This document shows positions 16,400 through 24,388 of a stretch of 64,000 bases of DNA, one piece after another (positions within the stretch are counted from its first letter, which is position 1; each line of letters starts with the position of its first letter). The stretch spans positions 1 to 64,000 of the forward strand of contig DEYL01000017.1 of the NCBI GenBank assembly GCA_002364535.1, written 5' to 3'. A model generated the notes under the pieces. It saw only the letters and a list, made by a program, of their open reading frames with translations, was not told the origin of the DNA and made no database searches. This stretch comes from Flavobacteriaceae bacterium UBA3159. Its GTDB lineage: Bacteria > Bacteroidota > Bacteroidia > Flavobacteriales > Flavobacteriaceae. The position numbers were made by a program, and so were the translations under genes.

Positions 16400-17197
16400 T
16401 TCTTATTTACACATAAAACAGATGCCCAATACCCCCAAAAATATGTGGGCTTTAAGCAAATTATGAAGTCAAAGGTACGTTTTTTGCGTCGATCCCAACC
16501 AGAGGAACAGTACTACAAAACCTAAAAACATCTCACTCCATTAGTTGTAATAGAACATCAATCCCAAACCACTGTTAATTTGGCAGAAGATGGGCTATGT
16601 AGGGTAGGAAGTCACCCAATCGCATTTGTAGTTTTCCAAATCCTTGATGATGTCCCGGATCAGTATAAGAAAATACAGATAAAGGGTTTGATTGATGATC
16701 AACAGCATAAAATTTTTAAAATAAAGGGTGATGACAAAAAAGGGAAAAATACCAAGGCCTAGGCGATAAAGTTGCTGATCCAAAACAGCCGTTTAAGGCT
16801 GCTGGAGGCCCATACGGCCAGGATAAAAAATCCAAAAAAATAGCGCTTTAAAGGACACAAACCCAGCGCTGATGGAGGCTACGGTATAGAGCAACAACTG
16901 ACTTTTCGGTGAAATGATGTGTTCCTAAAGGTACTTTTGGCGTCGATTAATATGATATTCCGGCATCATAGAAATTGTTGACGATGAATCCTGCTGCGGT
17001 AGAAAAGGCGTTAGCCAAAACCAATACAAATAGGCGGGGATCGATCACTACCGACAACAAAGGGCGGTGGGGTGCCAAAATATAAGCAGAAGTGAGGTAA
17101 TGTGAGGCGATCAGAAAGCCGATATTATAGCCGCTAACTACAGTAAAAAAACAAACAGTGAAAGTAAAAAAGAATGAGTGGTTTTGGGGTTTTTCAT
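16400..17197 (-). pseudogene. Broken UbiA-family prenyltransferase (GGGP synthase-like)
   Basis: Between the GHMP kinase and the pseudouridine synthase gene, the minus strand holds an interrupted polytopic enzyme. Readable pieces are an ATG at 17197, then LFVLVLANAFSTAAGFIVNN with FYDA, which carries the UbiA first-motif region. An open stretch at 16595-16783 contains YRLGLGIFPFFVITLYFKNF and then LILIRDIIKDLENYKCDW, the second UbiA motif. The last part, SEMFLGFVVLFLWLGSTQK, resembles the final membrane helices. Stops and frameshifts lie between the pieces. In relatives this place is occupied by an annotated geranylgeranylglycerol-phosphate geranylgeranyltransferase. Confidence 0.75.
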
Positions 17198-17201
17198 GGG
17201 C

Positions 17202-18131
17202 TTAGAAGTAATGAACCACCTCGAGTCGATAGCCTTGGAGGGCCTTTTGGGCCGCCTTAAAGTCTTTGGCAAATCCCAACAGATAGCCCCCACCTCCTGA
17301 GCCACAAAGTTTTAGATAGTAGGTATTGGTCTCCAGTCCCTTTTTCCAAAGCCCATGAAATTGGGCAGGGATCATCGGTTTAAAGTATTTCAATACCAGG
17401 GCAGATAGGGATTTCATATTGCCAAAAAGGGATTTGATGTTGCCCTTAAGGAAATTTTCCACACAGTGGTCAGTCATCTGAGCAAAATCATCTCTAATCA
17501 TTTTACTGAAACCCTCTTCTTTCATGTTTTCCATAAATAGGGAGACCATGGGCGCGGTTTCTCCGCTGCTCCCGCTGTCGAGTAAAAACACAGCTCCTTT
17601 ACCTTGTGCATTTTGCTGGGGCAGTCCTGTGGGTTCGATCTTGTCTTTTGAGTGGATCAGCAGGGGCAAACTCAGATAACTGTTGAGCGGATCCAAACCG
17701 GAGGACTGCCGGTGAAAATAGGATTCCATGGCGGCAAAAATACTTTTAAGCTGAACGAGCTTTTGCGGGGTAAGGGCGCACTGGGGGGCGATCTTATCCA
17801 GCGCATAGCGGTCATAAAAGGCGGCTACCAGTGCTCCGCTACTGCCCACACCATAGCCCTGAGGGATGCTGCTGTCGAAATAGAGTTTGCGATCCAAGTC
17901 GGCTTGCATGGCCCCCCATTCCAAACGCAGTAAATCCTCCGGTAAACCCCTGAGGTATTGGGTATAGTCACACAAGCTTTTATGAGAGGCTTGGGTGACC
18001 TCGGTTTCCTCCTCTGCGCACTGTAAGGTTCCACTAAAAAAATTGTAGGGAATGGACAACCCTTTGGAGTCTTTGATGATACCGTATTCTCCAAATAGTA
18101 AAATTTTTGCAAAAAACAAGGGCCCTTTCAT
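17202..18131 (-). CDS. GHMP kinase, GYDIA-type (mevalonate pathway)
   Basis: A 309-residue GHMP-superfamily kinase. The N-terminus (FAKILLFGEYGIIKDSKGL) matches the substrate-binding strand, and GYGVGSSGALVAAFYDRYA (about 92-110) is the ATP-binding glycine/serine motif. The C-terminal motif is KLCGSGGGGYLLGF. This flavobacterial subfamily is always found beside diphosphomevalonate decarboxylase and is taken to phosphorylate mevalonate or phosphomevalonate; which of the two cannot be told from sequence. It is separated from the decarboxylase gene upstream by 187 bases. Confidence 0.85.
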   Translation of the reverse strand: MKGPLFFAKILLFGEYGIIKDSKGLSIPYNFFSGTLQCAEEETEVTQASHKSLCDYTQYLRGLPEDLLRLEWGAMQADLDRKLYFDSSIPQGYGVGSSGALVAAFYDRYALDKIAPQCALTPQKLVQLKSIFAAMESYFHRQSSGLDPLNSYLSLPLLIHSKDKIEPTGLPQQNAQGKGAVFLLDSGSSGETAPMVSLFMENMKEEGFSKMIRDDFAQMTDHCVENFLKGNIKSLFGNMKSLSALVLKYFKPMIPAQFHGLWKKGLETNTYYLKLCGSGGGGYLLGFAKDFKAAQKALQGYRLEVVHYF

Positions 18132-18240
18132 CGGTGTAAATTTATGTTAATTAGCTGATATTTAAGCATTCGCTTTTATTTGGAAATTTTTCTGGGTTGT
18201 TTAAATCCCTTTATTTACTATTTCGTCTTCTATCATTTTC

Positions 18241-18263
18241 ACTTTGTGTTCTTTGTGGTTAAA
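18241..18263. repeat. Intergenic CTTTGTGtTCTTTGTGgT motif
   Basis: CTTTGTG occurs twice in tandem 9 bases apart (18242-18258) within the 187-base gap between the decarboxylase and the GHMP kinase. Motifs of this type recur in intergenic DNA of many bacteria, usually as scattered copies. Only one copy is in this window, so its status as a dispersed repeat is inferred. Confidence 0.35.
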
Positions 18264-18318
18264 CTAATTACTTACCCACAAAATTCATAGCGTTTTGCAG
18301 GGAGTTCAAAGTTTTAAA

Positions 18319-19389
18319 CTAAATTTTTTTGGCACCATTTCCCACTTGATCATTAATGTGTTGTCCTTGCTGACAATAAACAAGCAGTTCCTTTCGGATA
18401 AAATCCATAATGGGCTTACGTTCTTTTTTGGGGTAGAGCAAGTGCACATTGGCACCGGCATCGAGCGTAAAACTGAGGGGTCGCCCTGTTTGAGTCCTGT
18501 AGTCTCCTACTTTTTGTAGAATGGCCAGGGTATTGGGTTGCATCAACACAAAACGAGGGTTGGAGGTCATCATCATGGCATGGAGGGCGAGGGCCTCGGC
18601 TTCGGTCAGATCAATAAAGCGTTCCAGGTCGCCACTGATGAGTGCAGTTTTGAGTTGTTCGAGGTGGGTATGGGCTTGTTTAAAGCGTTGGGGCGCAAAG
18701 GGATGGCCCTGCATCAGCCCGTGACCCAGGGTGCTACTCACCTTTTTTTGTTCTTTGTCTACGATCAACACCGTATCTTGATAATAGTGAAAAATGGGAT
18801 GCCATTTCACCGCGGGGGCAATGGCGTATTGGTCATTGCTTCGCGGGAAAGCCTTGCTATGCCCCCAGACCATCAAGGGCCCGACAATACTTCTGGCGGC
18901 ACTCCCCGACCCCAATCGGGCCAAAAATGAAGCTTTTTGTAAAAAACCTTCCTCTGTCCAATCACTGTGAAACTGTTTTTCAAAATCTGCGATGCAAAGG
19001 GCCAAGGCAGCCATGGCCGAGGCAGAAGAGGCAATACCACTGCTGTGGGGAAAGGAATTTTGACTGGAAATCGACAAGTGGTATCCTTCCAAAGCTGGAA
19101 AATAGGGTGTAATTCGATCCAAAAACTGCTGAATCTTGGGGTGGAATTCGGGTTGTTTTTTTTGATCAAATAAAAAGTCAAAAGCTGTGGTGCCTTGCTC
19201 TCGTAGTGAAAAACTCACAGCTGTGGTGGTCACGCATTGCGAAAGGGTAAAACTGATGGAAGGGTTATGGGGCAGTTGCTGTCCATATTTTCCCCAATAT
19301 TTGATCAAGGCAATGTTGCTTGGCGCCTGCCATTGGGTTTGGAAGTAGCCTTCTGCGGGGGCATCGAAAACAAAAGAATTGGTACTCAT
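18319..19389 (-). CDS. mvaD: Diphosphomevalonate decarboxylase
   Basis: A GHMP-fold enzyme of 356 residues that converts mevalonate diphosphate to isopentenyl diphosphate, ending the mevalonate route. The signature APSNIALIKYWGKYGQQLPH at the N-terminus and the ATP-binding motif FPHSSGIASSASAMAALAL are clear. ARLGSGSAARSIVGPLMVWG and the C-terminal TLDAGANVHLLYP are also family features. I use the ATG at 19389 rather than the TTG nine bases upstream. It is transcribed toward the GHMP kinase gene and lies divergent to tspO. Confidence 0.92.
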   Translation of the reverse strand: MSTNSFVFDAPAEGYFQTQWQAPSNIALIKYWGKYGQQLPHNPSISFTLSQCVTTTAVSFSLREQGTTAFDFLFDQKKQPEFHPKIQQFLDRITPYFPALEGYHLSISSQNSFPHSSGIASSASAMAALALCIADFEKQFHSDWTEEGFLQKASFLARLGSGSAARSIVGPLMVWGHSKAFPRSNDQYAIAPAVKWHPIFHYYQDTVLIVDKEQKKVSSTLGHGLMQGHPFAPQRFKQAHTHLEQLKTALISGDLERFIDLTEAEALALHAMMMTSNPRFVLMQPNTLAILQKVGDYRTQTGRPLSFTLDAGANVHLLYPKKERKPIMDFIRKELLVYCQQGQHINDQVGNGAKKI

Positions 19390-19458
19390 CGACCACAAAG
19401 ATACTTGATGACCGGGGTGGAAAAAAATATAGCCGACTTAAAATACTTAGTTTTGTTT

Positions 19459-19941
19459 ATGAGTAAAAAATTGGTTTTTTCCATTGTTGTAGGGGTAATG
19501 GTCTGTTTATCGGTCGGTTTTTTGGCGGGTCAGGCCACCCAAACCTCGGTCAATACCTGGTATGCAAGCCTGGAAAAATCTTTTTTTAATCCACCTAATT
19601 GGATTTTTGCTCCTGTTTGGACACTGCTCTACCTAATGATGGGTATTGCTGTGGGTCGGGTATGGAATTATGGTATCCAACACCGCTGTGTAAAAAGGCT
19701 CGTTTACCTCTTTGGATTCCAACTCCTGCTAAACGGGCTTTGGTCGATTGTTTTTTTCGGCCTGAGGAATCCGATCGGATCCCTGGTGGTGGTCGTGGTA
19801 CTACTGTTTTTGATCTTCCGAACCATACAGCAGTTTAGAACCGTTGATCTTTTGGCCGCAAGATTGCTTTATCCCTATTTAATTTGGGTCAGTTTTGCTA
19901 CTTTTTTAAATGCAGAAATTGTTTTTCTTAATTTTTTGTAG
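19459..19941 (+). CDS. TspO/MBR family membrane protein
   Basis: A 160-residue five-helix membrane protein. Features of the TspO/peripheral benzodiazepine receptor family are WYASLEKSFFNPPNWIFAPV, WTLLYLMMGIAVGRVW and the closing YLIWVSFATFLNAEIVFLN. These proteins bind tetrapyrroles or sterol-like ligands and modulate stress responses. The open frame extends far upstream, overlapping the divergent decarboxylase gene, but the family's length and homology begin at the ATG at 19459. A TAGTTTTG -7-like box at 19448-19455 would put the transcript start almost on that ATG. Confidence 0.88.
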   Translation: MSKKLVFSIVVGVMVCLSVGFLAGQATQTSVNTWYASLEKSFFNPPNWIFAPVWTLLYLMMGIAVGRVWNYGIQHRCVKRLVYLFGFQLLLNGLWSIVFFGLRNPIGSLVVVVVLLFLIFRTIQQFRTVDLLAARLLYPYLIWVSFATFLNAEIVFLNFL

Positions 19942-19970
19942 ATTAATAATATAACCAAATTTAAATCAAA

Positions 19971-20415
19971 ATGTTATCCAAAGCAATCTTAACCGGGAAC
20001 TTAGTAGGTTTAATCTTTTTATTCTTTAGTGGGTAAATTTTTTATGACAGTCTGGCCACTGATTTTTCTCTCTACACTATGTAAATATGCCGGCCATGAT
20101 GGCAGTAGAAATGAACTATATTGCCCTGGGGTTTTGGTGGAAGCCTACCGCCTTTCGGTTAAATATTCAAAGTGGAGCAAAGGTGAGTATAATCTCCGCA
20201 GTAGCATTAAAATGTGGGTTTTATTCGGTTTTTTTGTGGGACTTGAAATCAATATAGTAACACTTAGTACCTTGAAATTAATGGACATTCAAGGCAGTTT
20301 AGTCGGAGCAGTATGGAAGGTAGTTTACTTCGGTGTAGGGGGCTGTTTAAATGTATGGGTTTCGATAAACTGGGTTGAATTTAAATGTTTAGGAACGCAC
20401 CCCCTAGTTAGTTAG
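19971..20415 (+). pseudogene. Broken small multi-pass membrane protein (DUF1761-like)
   Basis: An ATG at 19971 opens a membrane-protein start (MLSKAILTGNLVGLIFLFFS) that hits a stop after 21 codons and then shifts frame. An open frame from about 20130 continues with LVEAYRLSVKYSKWSKGEYN, VLFGFFVGLEINIVTLSTL and LMDIQGSLVGAVWKVVYFGV. The layout of four helices with a G-x-x-x-G-F pattern resembles small DUF1761-type proteins of Bacteroidota. The 128-codon ORF starting at 20029 is therefore the tail of a broken gene with an out-of-frame head. The family name is a tentative call. Confidence 0.55.
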
Positions 20416-20533
20416 ACCTGACGGCTGAATATCTAAGAGTAGGGTTATTAGATATCAATTTATAGAAGGGGTTACTCAAAATTTAGAAGAATTTTCCTAC
20501 ACAAAATGAGAGATTAATCGAAAGGTTTCCGGA

Positions 20534-20848
20534 TTACTCAGGAGCCAGTTCGACTTTTAGTCCCTCTAGTTTTTTATCCATGGGAATTTGACAGCCCAAG
20601 CGACTGTTTTCTTTTACGTGGAAAGCTTCGGACAACATAGCTTCCTCATCCTCACTTTTCTCCTCTAAAGGGTGGTCACTCAAGACATAGCACTGACAAG
20701 AAGCACACATGGCCATTCCACCACAAGTGCCCTCTACAGGCAATTCATAGGCTTTACAGACTTCCATTAGGTTCATGGCCATATCGGTAGGGGCATCGAG
20801 TTGATGCGTTATACCCACCCGGTCGATGACGGTAATTTTTATACCCAT
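20534..20848 (-). CDS. [2Fe-2S] ferredoxin, adrenodoxin type
   Basis: A 104-residue ferredoxin with ligands Cys42, Cys48 and Cys51 in TCGGMAMCASCQC and Cys86 in RLGCQI, the CX5CX2C...C spacing of adrenodoxin-like proteins. An extra Cys53 is nearby. It starts directly after the ferredoxin-NADP reductase stop, so the two form a redox pair carrying electrons from NADPH. Its final electron acceptor is not visible here; NifU and Mrp upstream in the operon suggest Fe-S assembly or related redox work. Confidence 0.92.
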   Translation of the reverse strand: MGIKITVIDRVGITHQLDAPTDMAMNLMEVCKAYELPVEGTCGGMAMCASCQCYVLSDHPLEEKSEDEEAMLSEAFHVKENSRLGCQIPMDKKLEGLKVELAPE

Positions 20849-21901
20849 TCATTCGATGGTTTTAATGGTTGATTTTTGGGCTTCCTTACGGCTGCCGTCA
20901 AATCCGGTGATTCCACTGACAGTGGTATATTTGAGTACATTTCGCTTTTCGGGATACAGGCGTTTAAAAGCACTTTGACACATTAAGGTGGCTTCATGAA
21001 AACCACAGAGGATGAGTTTGAGCTTTCCAGGATAGCTATTGACATCGCCAATGGCATAAATACCGGGAATATTGGTTTGATAGTCCAGGCTGTTGTCAAC
21101 TTTGATGGCATTTTTTTCGATTTCCAGTCCCCAGTGGGAGATGGGACCCAGTTTCGGGGTAAGTCCAAAAAGGGGGATAAAATAATCTACCTCATGATCG
21201 ACTGCTCTATTGTCCATGCTAACGGTTACGGAAGACAAATGCTTATCGCCCCCCAAAGCTGTCACTTGGGCAGGAGTGAGGAGTTGGATTTTGTTTTGGT
21301 CTTTTAGAGCTTGTACTTTTTCTACTGAGTCGAGTGCCCCTCTAAATTGGTTGCGGCGATGCACCAGGGTCACACTTTGTGCCACTTTGGTCAAAACGAT
21401 AGTCCAGTCCAAGGCCGAGTCTCCACCTCCGGCAATAAGTACTTTTTTATCTCGGTATTTTTCGGGTTCACGGATGATGTAGTCCACGCCCTTATCCTCC
21501 CATTGGGTCAAATGGGCCAGATCGGGCTTTCGCGGTTCGAAAGTCCCCAAACCTCCAGCTATGGCAACAACCTTAGCATGGTGCTGGGTACCCTTGTCGG
21601 TAGTAACCACAAAACTGCCATCAGTTTGTTTTTCAATCTCTTGGGCGGTTTCCCCCAGTGTAAAGCCCGGTTGAAAGGGCTGGATTTGCGCCATCAACTG
21701 ATCGACCAAATCCCCGGCCAAAATTTCCGGCCGGGAGGGAATGTCATAAATGGGCTTTTTGGGATAGATTTCGGCACACTGCCCACCGGGTTGGGGCAGG
21801 GAGTCGATCAAATGGCATTTTAACTTTAGTAATCCTGCTTCAAATACGGCAAACAAACCGGTTGGGCCGGCTCCAATGATAATGATGTCAGTTTTGATCA
21901 T
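20849..21901 (-). CDS. Ferredoxin--NADP(+) reductase, thioredoxin-reductase-like type
   Basis: A 350-residue flavoprotein of the TrxR-like ferredoxin/flavodoxin-NADP reductase family. The FAD site is IIIGAGPTGLFAVFEA (residues 8-23) and the NADPH site is VLIAGGGDSALDWTIVL. The C-terminal GIYAIGDVNSYPGKLKLIL is the second FAD motif. The CxxC redox pair of true thioredoxin reductase is absent, as expected. The gene lies immediately upstream of the ferredoxin gene, its probable partner. Confidence 0.93.
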   Translation of the reverse strand: MIKTDIIIIGAGPTGLFAVFEAGLLKLKCHLIDSLPQPGGQCAEIYPKKPIYDIPSRPEILAGDLVDQLMAQIQPFQPGFTLGETAQEIEKQTDGSFVVTTDKGTQHHAKVVAIAGGLGTFEPRKPDLAHLTQWEDKGVDYIIREPEKYRDKKVLIAGGGDSALDWTIVLTKVAQSVTLVHRRNQFRGALDSVEKVQALKDQNKIQLLTPAQVTALGGDKHLSSVTVSMDNRAVDHEVDYFIPLFGLTPKLGPISHWGLEIEKNAIKVDNSLDYQTNIPGIYAIGDVNSYPGKLKLILCGFHEATLMCQSAFKRLYPEKRNVLKYTTVSGITGFDGSRKEAQKSTIKTIE

Positions 21902-21904
21902 GGG

Positions 21905-22150
21905 CTAGGCGGGGGGTACACTGACAACCTCCTCGATCTGAGGAACGTGCTTTTTGATGGTCATCTCAACTCCCGACTTGAGGGTCATCTGATTGACGGT
22001 ACAAGAAACACAAGCTCCGTGGAGTTGAACCTTTACCTTTTTGTTATTTTCGATAGCGACTAGGGAAATGTCCCCGCCGTCCGAAGCTAAAAACGGGCGA
22101 ATCTCATCCAATGCTACCAGTACTTTTTCTTCTATTTGTTGTGAATCCAT
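21905..22150 (-). CDS. NifU C-terminal domain protein (Fe-S scaffold)
   Basis: An 81-residue stand-alone NifU C-terminal (Nfu) domain, which carries or delivers Fe-S clusters. The metal-binding pair Cys47/Cys50 is in GACVSCTVNQMTLKSGVE, and the domain begins with VALDEIRPFLASDGGDISL. I start at the internal ATG five bases after the mrp stop; an upstream start inside mrp would add eight residues of no family resemblance. It sits between mrp and the ferredoxin reductase, supporting a role in Fe-S cluster delivery. Confidence 0.92.
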   Translation of the reverse strand: MDSQQIEEKVLVALDEIRPFLASDGGDISLVAIENNKKVKVQLHGACVSCTVNQMTLKSGVEMTIKKHVPQIEEVVSVPPA

Positions 22151-22155
22151 GTGCT

Positions 22156-23289
22156 TTATTTTATAGCAGCGCAACCCACCATATTGGTGATTGCTACGGC
22201 CTTGGTTGGTGCTAAAGTGGTATTTCTTTTCAATAATTGGGTCACCAGATTTTGAGTGACCTCTATAATGGACTGCTGTATGGGAGTGCCTTGCTGCAAT
22301 GCGGCAGGTCTTCCCACGTCAGCTGCTTCTCTCACCTGCTGCACCAAGGGCAATGCACCGAGAAAAGGAACGTTTTTGTCTGCGGCCAAGTTTTCTGCCC
22401 CTTGCTTGCCAAAAATATAATATTTGTTATTAGGCAATTCCTCAGGGGTAAAATAGGCCATATTTTCGATGATGCCCAAAACAGGAACATCTATGCTTTT
22501 TTGTGTAAACATTGCGATTCCTTTTCTCGCATCCGCCAGGGCCACATTTTGGGGGGTACTGACCACCACTGCCCCGTTGAGGGGTAGGGACTGAACGATG
22601 CTCAGGTGGATATCGCCCGTACCGGGAGGCATGTCGATGAGTAAAAAATCTAGGTTTCCCCAATCGGCATCAAAGATCATCTGGTTGAGCGCTTTGGCTG
22701 CCATAGGGCCTCGCCAAACTACCGCTTGGTTGGGTTGGGTAAAAAATCCAATGGACAAGATCTTGACACCATAGTTTTCTACGGGTGCCATTTTGGATTT
22801 GCCATCCACATTGACCGACAAAGGTCTTTGGCCTTCTAAATCAAACATGGTGGGTAGGGATGGGCCATAGATGTCGGCATCCAAGACACCAACCTTACAA
22901 CCCATTTGGGCCAGAGTAACCGCTAAATTGGCCGTTACGGTAGATTTTCCTACTCCACCTTTACCGGAGGAAATCGCTATAATTGAATCGATGCCCGAAA
23001 TGGGCTTGCCCTTGATAGGAGGCGCAGGTGCAGGTGCTTCTACTTTGGTATTGATTTTGATCTTGGCCTTGGAATAAACTTTTTGGTGCAAAACCTCCAT
23101 GATGGTCACCTCTAATTTTTTTCGGGCTTGCAGGCTGGGGTTGGTCAAACGAACATCAATGTCAATCTCGTCACCAAAGACCATTATATTGGACACTGCC
23201 TTGCTTTCAATCAGGTTTACTTCTGCTCCGGGTACAGTGATCGTTTTTAAGGCTTGAACCACCTCTTTCTTGTTCAATTTTATCCCCAA
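22156..23289 (-). CDS. Mrp/ApbC-type Fe-S carrier ATPase
   Basis: A 377-residue P-loop ATPase with an N-terminal DUF59/MIP18 domain (about 1-85) and a ParA-like Mrp domain. The deviant Walker A is SGKGGVGKSTVTANLAVTLA, and DADIYGPSLPTMF and FLLIDMPPGTGDIHL follow. Mrp proteins hold and transfer Fe-S clusters. The start is odd: relatives begin MKL, but here the matching codons read ATA AAA TTG, so translation probably begins at the TTG at 23289 two codons earlier. It leads the mrp-nifU-fnr-fdx operon. Confidence 0.92.
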   Translation of the reverse strand: MGIKLNKKEVVQALKTITVPGAEVNLIESKAVSNIMVFGDEIDIDVRLTNPSLQARKKLEVTIMEVLHQKVYSKAKIKINTKVEAPAPAPPIKGKPISGIDSIIAISSGKGGVGKSTVTANLAVTLAQMGCKVGVLDADIYGPSLPTMFDLEGQRPLSVNVDGKSKMAPVENYGVKILSIGFFTQPNQAVVWRGPMAAKALNQMIFDADWGNLDFLLIDMPPGTGDIHLSIVQSLPLNGAVVVSTPQNVALADARKGIAMFTQKSIDVPVLGIIENMAYFTPEELPNNKYYIFGKQGAENLAADKNVPFLGALPLVQQVREAADVGRPAALQQGTPIQQSIIEVTQNLVTQLLKRNTTLAPTKAVAITNMVGCAAIK

Positions 23290-23341
23290 AAGTATTGTTT
23301 TTTATTTACAAATATACTCTAATCTGTTCGAAAACAAAAGT

Positions 23342-23677
23342 TTAGATTTCCATGCGAGGAAGGGCCGTATTGGGATCCCAAAAAAAATCTTTAAAATCGA
23401 TGATTTGATCATTTTTTACGGTGATCCCCTCGCTTTCAAGTAGTTGTTGCATCAATTTTGATCCGGTAAAATGGTGCTTTCCACTCAACAATCCATTGCG
23501 GTTGACCACCCGATGGGCGGGCAGCTCGGGCCTATGGTGGGAAGCATTCATGGCATAACCAACCATTCTCGCACTCTGAGGGTGACCCAAATAACGGGCA
23601 ATGGCACCATAGGAAGTGACCCTCCCCAGTGGAATTTTTTGGACAACTGCATACACCTGTTCAAAAAACACAGACAT
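23342..23677 (-). CDS. Alkyltransferase-like protein (MGMT family, Cys replaced)
   Basis: A 111-residue protein with the DNA-binding domain of O6-alkylguanine-DNA alkyltransferase: FFEQVYAVVQKIPLGRVTSY, GAIARYLGHPQSARMVGYAM and PAHRVVNRNGLLSG. The acceptor motif PCHRV of true MGMT is PAHRV here, so Ala54 replaces the alkyl-accepting Cys. Such ATL proteins flip and bind O6-alkylguanine and hand it to nucleotide excision repair. Its ATG overlaps the trmB stop (TGATG), so the two genes are translationally coupled. Confidence 0.9.
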   Translation of the reverse strand: MSVFFEQVYAVVQKIPLGRVTSYGAIARYLGHPQSARMVGYAMNASHHRPELPAHRVVNRNGLLSGKHHFTGSKLMQQLLESEGITVKNDQIIDFKDFFWDPNTALPRMEI

Positions 23678-24351
23678 CAATTGAATTGAAATTGAAGGTA
23701 GGTGATGGGTTTATTATGCTCCAAAAACATTTTTTCGTAAAACGTTTGGACGGCCAAAGCGGCTCGAGGGGCGTCTGGATTGTTGTAAATATCGTGGTGG
23801 GCATAGCTCAGACGATAGTCCGGATCGTGCATCAGCCCCAAAGTATAACCGTATAAAAACTCACTATCGGTTTTGAGGTGAATACTGCCCTGGGCTTGCA
23901 ATATTTGTTGGTAACGATTCAAAAACTCGGGATGGGTCAATCGGTGTTTGCTTCTTTTGAATTTGATCTGTGGATCGGGAAAGGTAATCCATATTTCGGC
24001 TACCTCATTGGCGGCAAAAAGGGTGTCGATCAACTCGATCTGTGCACGAACAAAAGCAATGTTTTCCCGCTCTTCCTCCACGGCGGTTTTGGCTCCCCTC
24101 CATAATCGCGAACCTTTAATGTCGATCCCTATAAAATTTTTGTCCGGATATAGGGTGGCCAAATGGAGGGTGTACTCCCCTTTTCCACAACCCAACTCCA
24201 ATACAATGGGGCGTTCGTTTTTAAAATACTTCTCATGCCACTGGCCCTTGAGCACAAAAGCGTCTTTTTCCAAAAGCGAACGCTCAGGCTGAATGACATT
24301 TTTAAAGGTTTGGTTCTCCATAAAGCGTTTGAGTTTGTTTTTACTTCCCAT
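23677..24351 (-). CDS. trmB: tRNA (guanine-N7-)-methyltransferase
   Basis: A 224-residue SAM-dependent enzyme that methylates G46 of tRNA. The SAM-binding motif VLELGCGKGEYTLHLA, the FIGIDIKGSRLWRGAKTA strand and the catalytic/RNA segment WITFPDPQIKFKRSKHRLTH are all present. The start is the ATG that gives MGSKNKLKRF, the usual TrmB beginning in Bacteroidota; ten more codons upstream lack homology. Its stop overlaps the next gene by one base. Confidence 0.94.
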   Translation of the reverse strand: MGSKNKLKRFMENQTFKNVIQPERSLLEKDAFVLKGQWHEKYFKNERPIVLELGCGKGEYTLHLATLYPDKNFIGIDIKGSRLWRGAKTAVEEERENIAFVRAQIELIDTLFAANEVAEIWITFPDPQIKFKRSKHRLTHPEFLNRYQQILQAQGSIHLKTDSEFLYGYTLGLMHDPDYRLSYAHHDIYNNPDAPRAALAVQTFYEKMFLEHNKPITYLQFQFN

Positions 24352-24388
24352 GGCCCAATTTAAAAAGACAAAGTTAGCCAATGAAGAT

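Noticed and set aside
16595..16783. 62-codon open frame with membrane character
   Set aside because: It matches the internal part of a UbiA enzyme whose other parts are in different frames.
20029..20415. 128-codon open frame after tspO
   Set aside because: Its natural N-terminus is out of frame upstream (19971-20034), so it is reported as a pseudogene.
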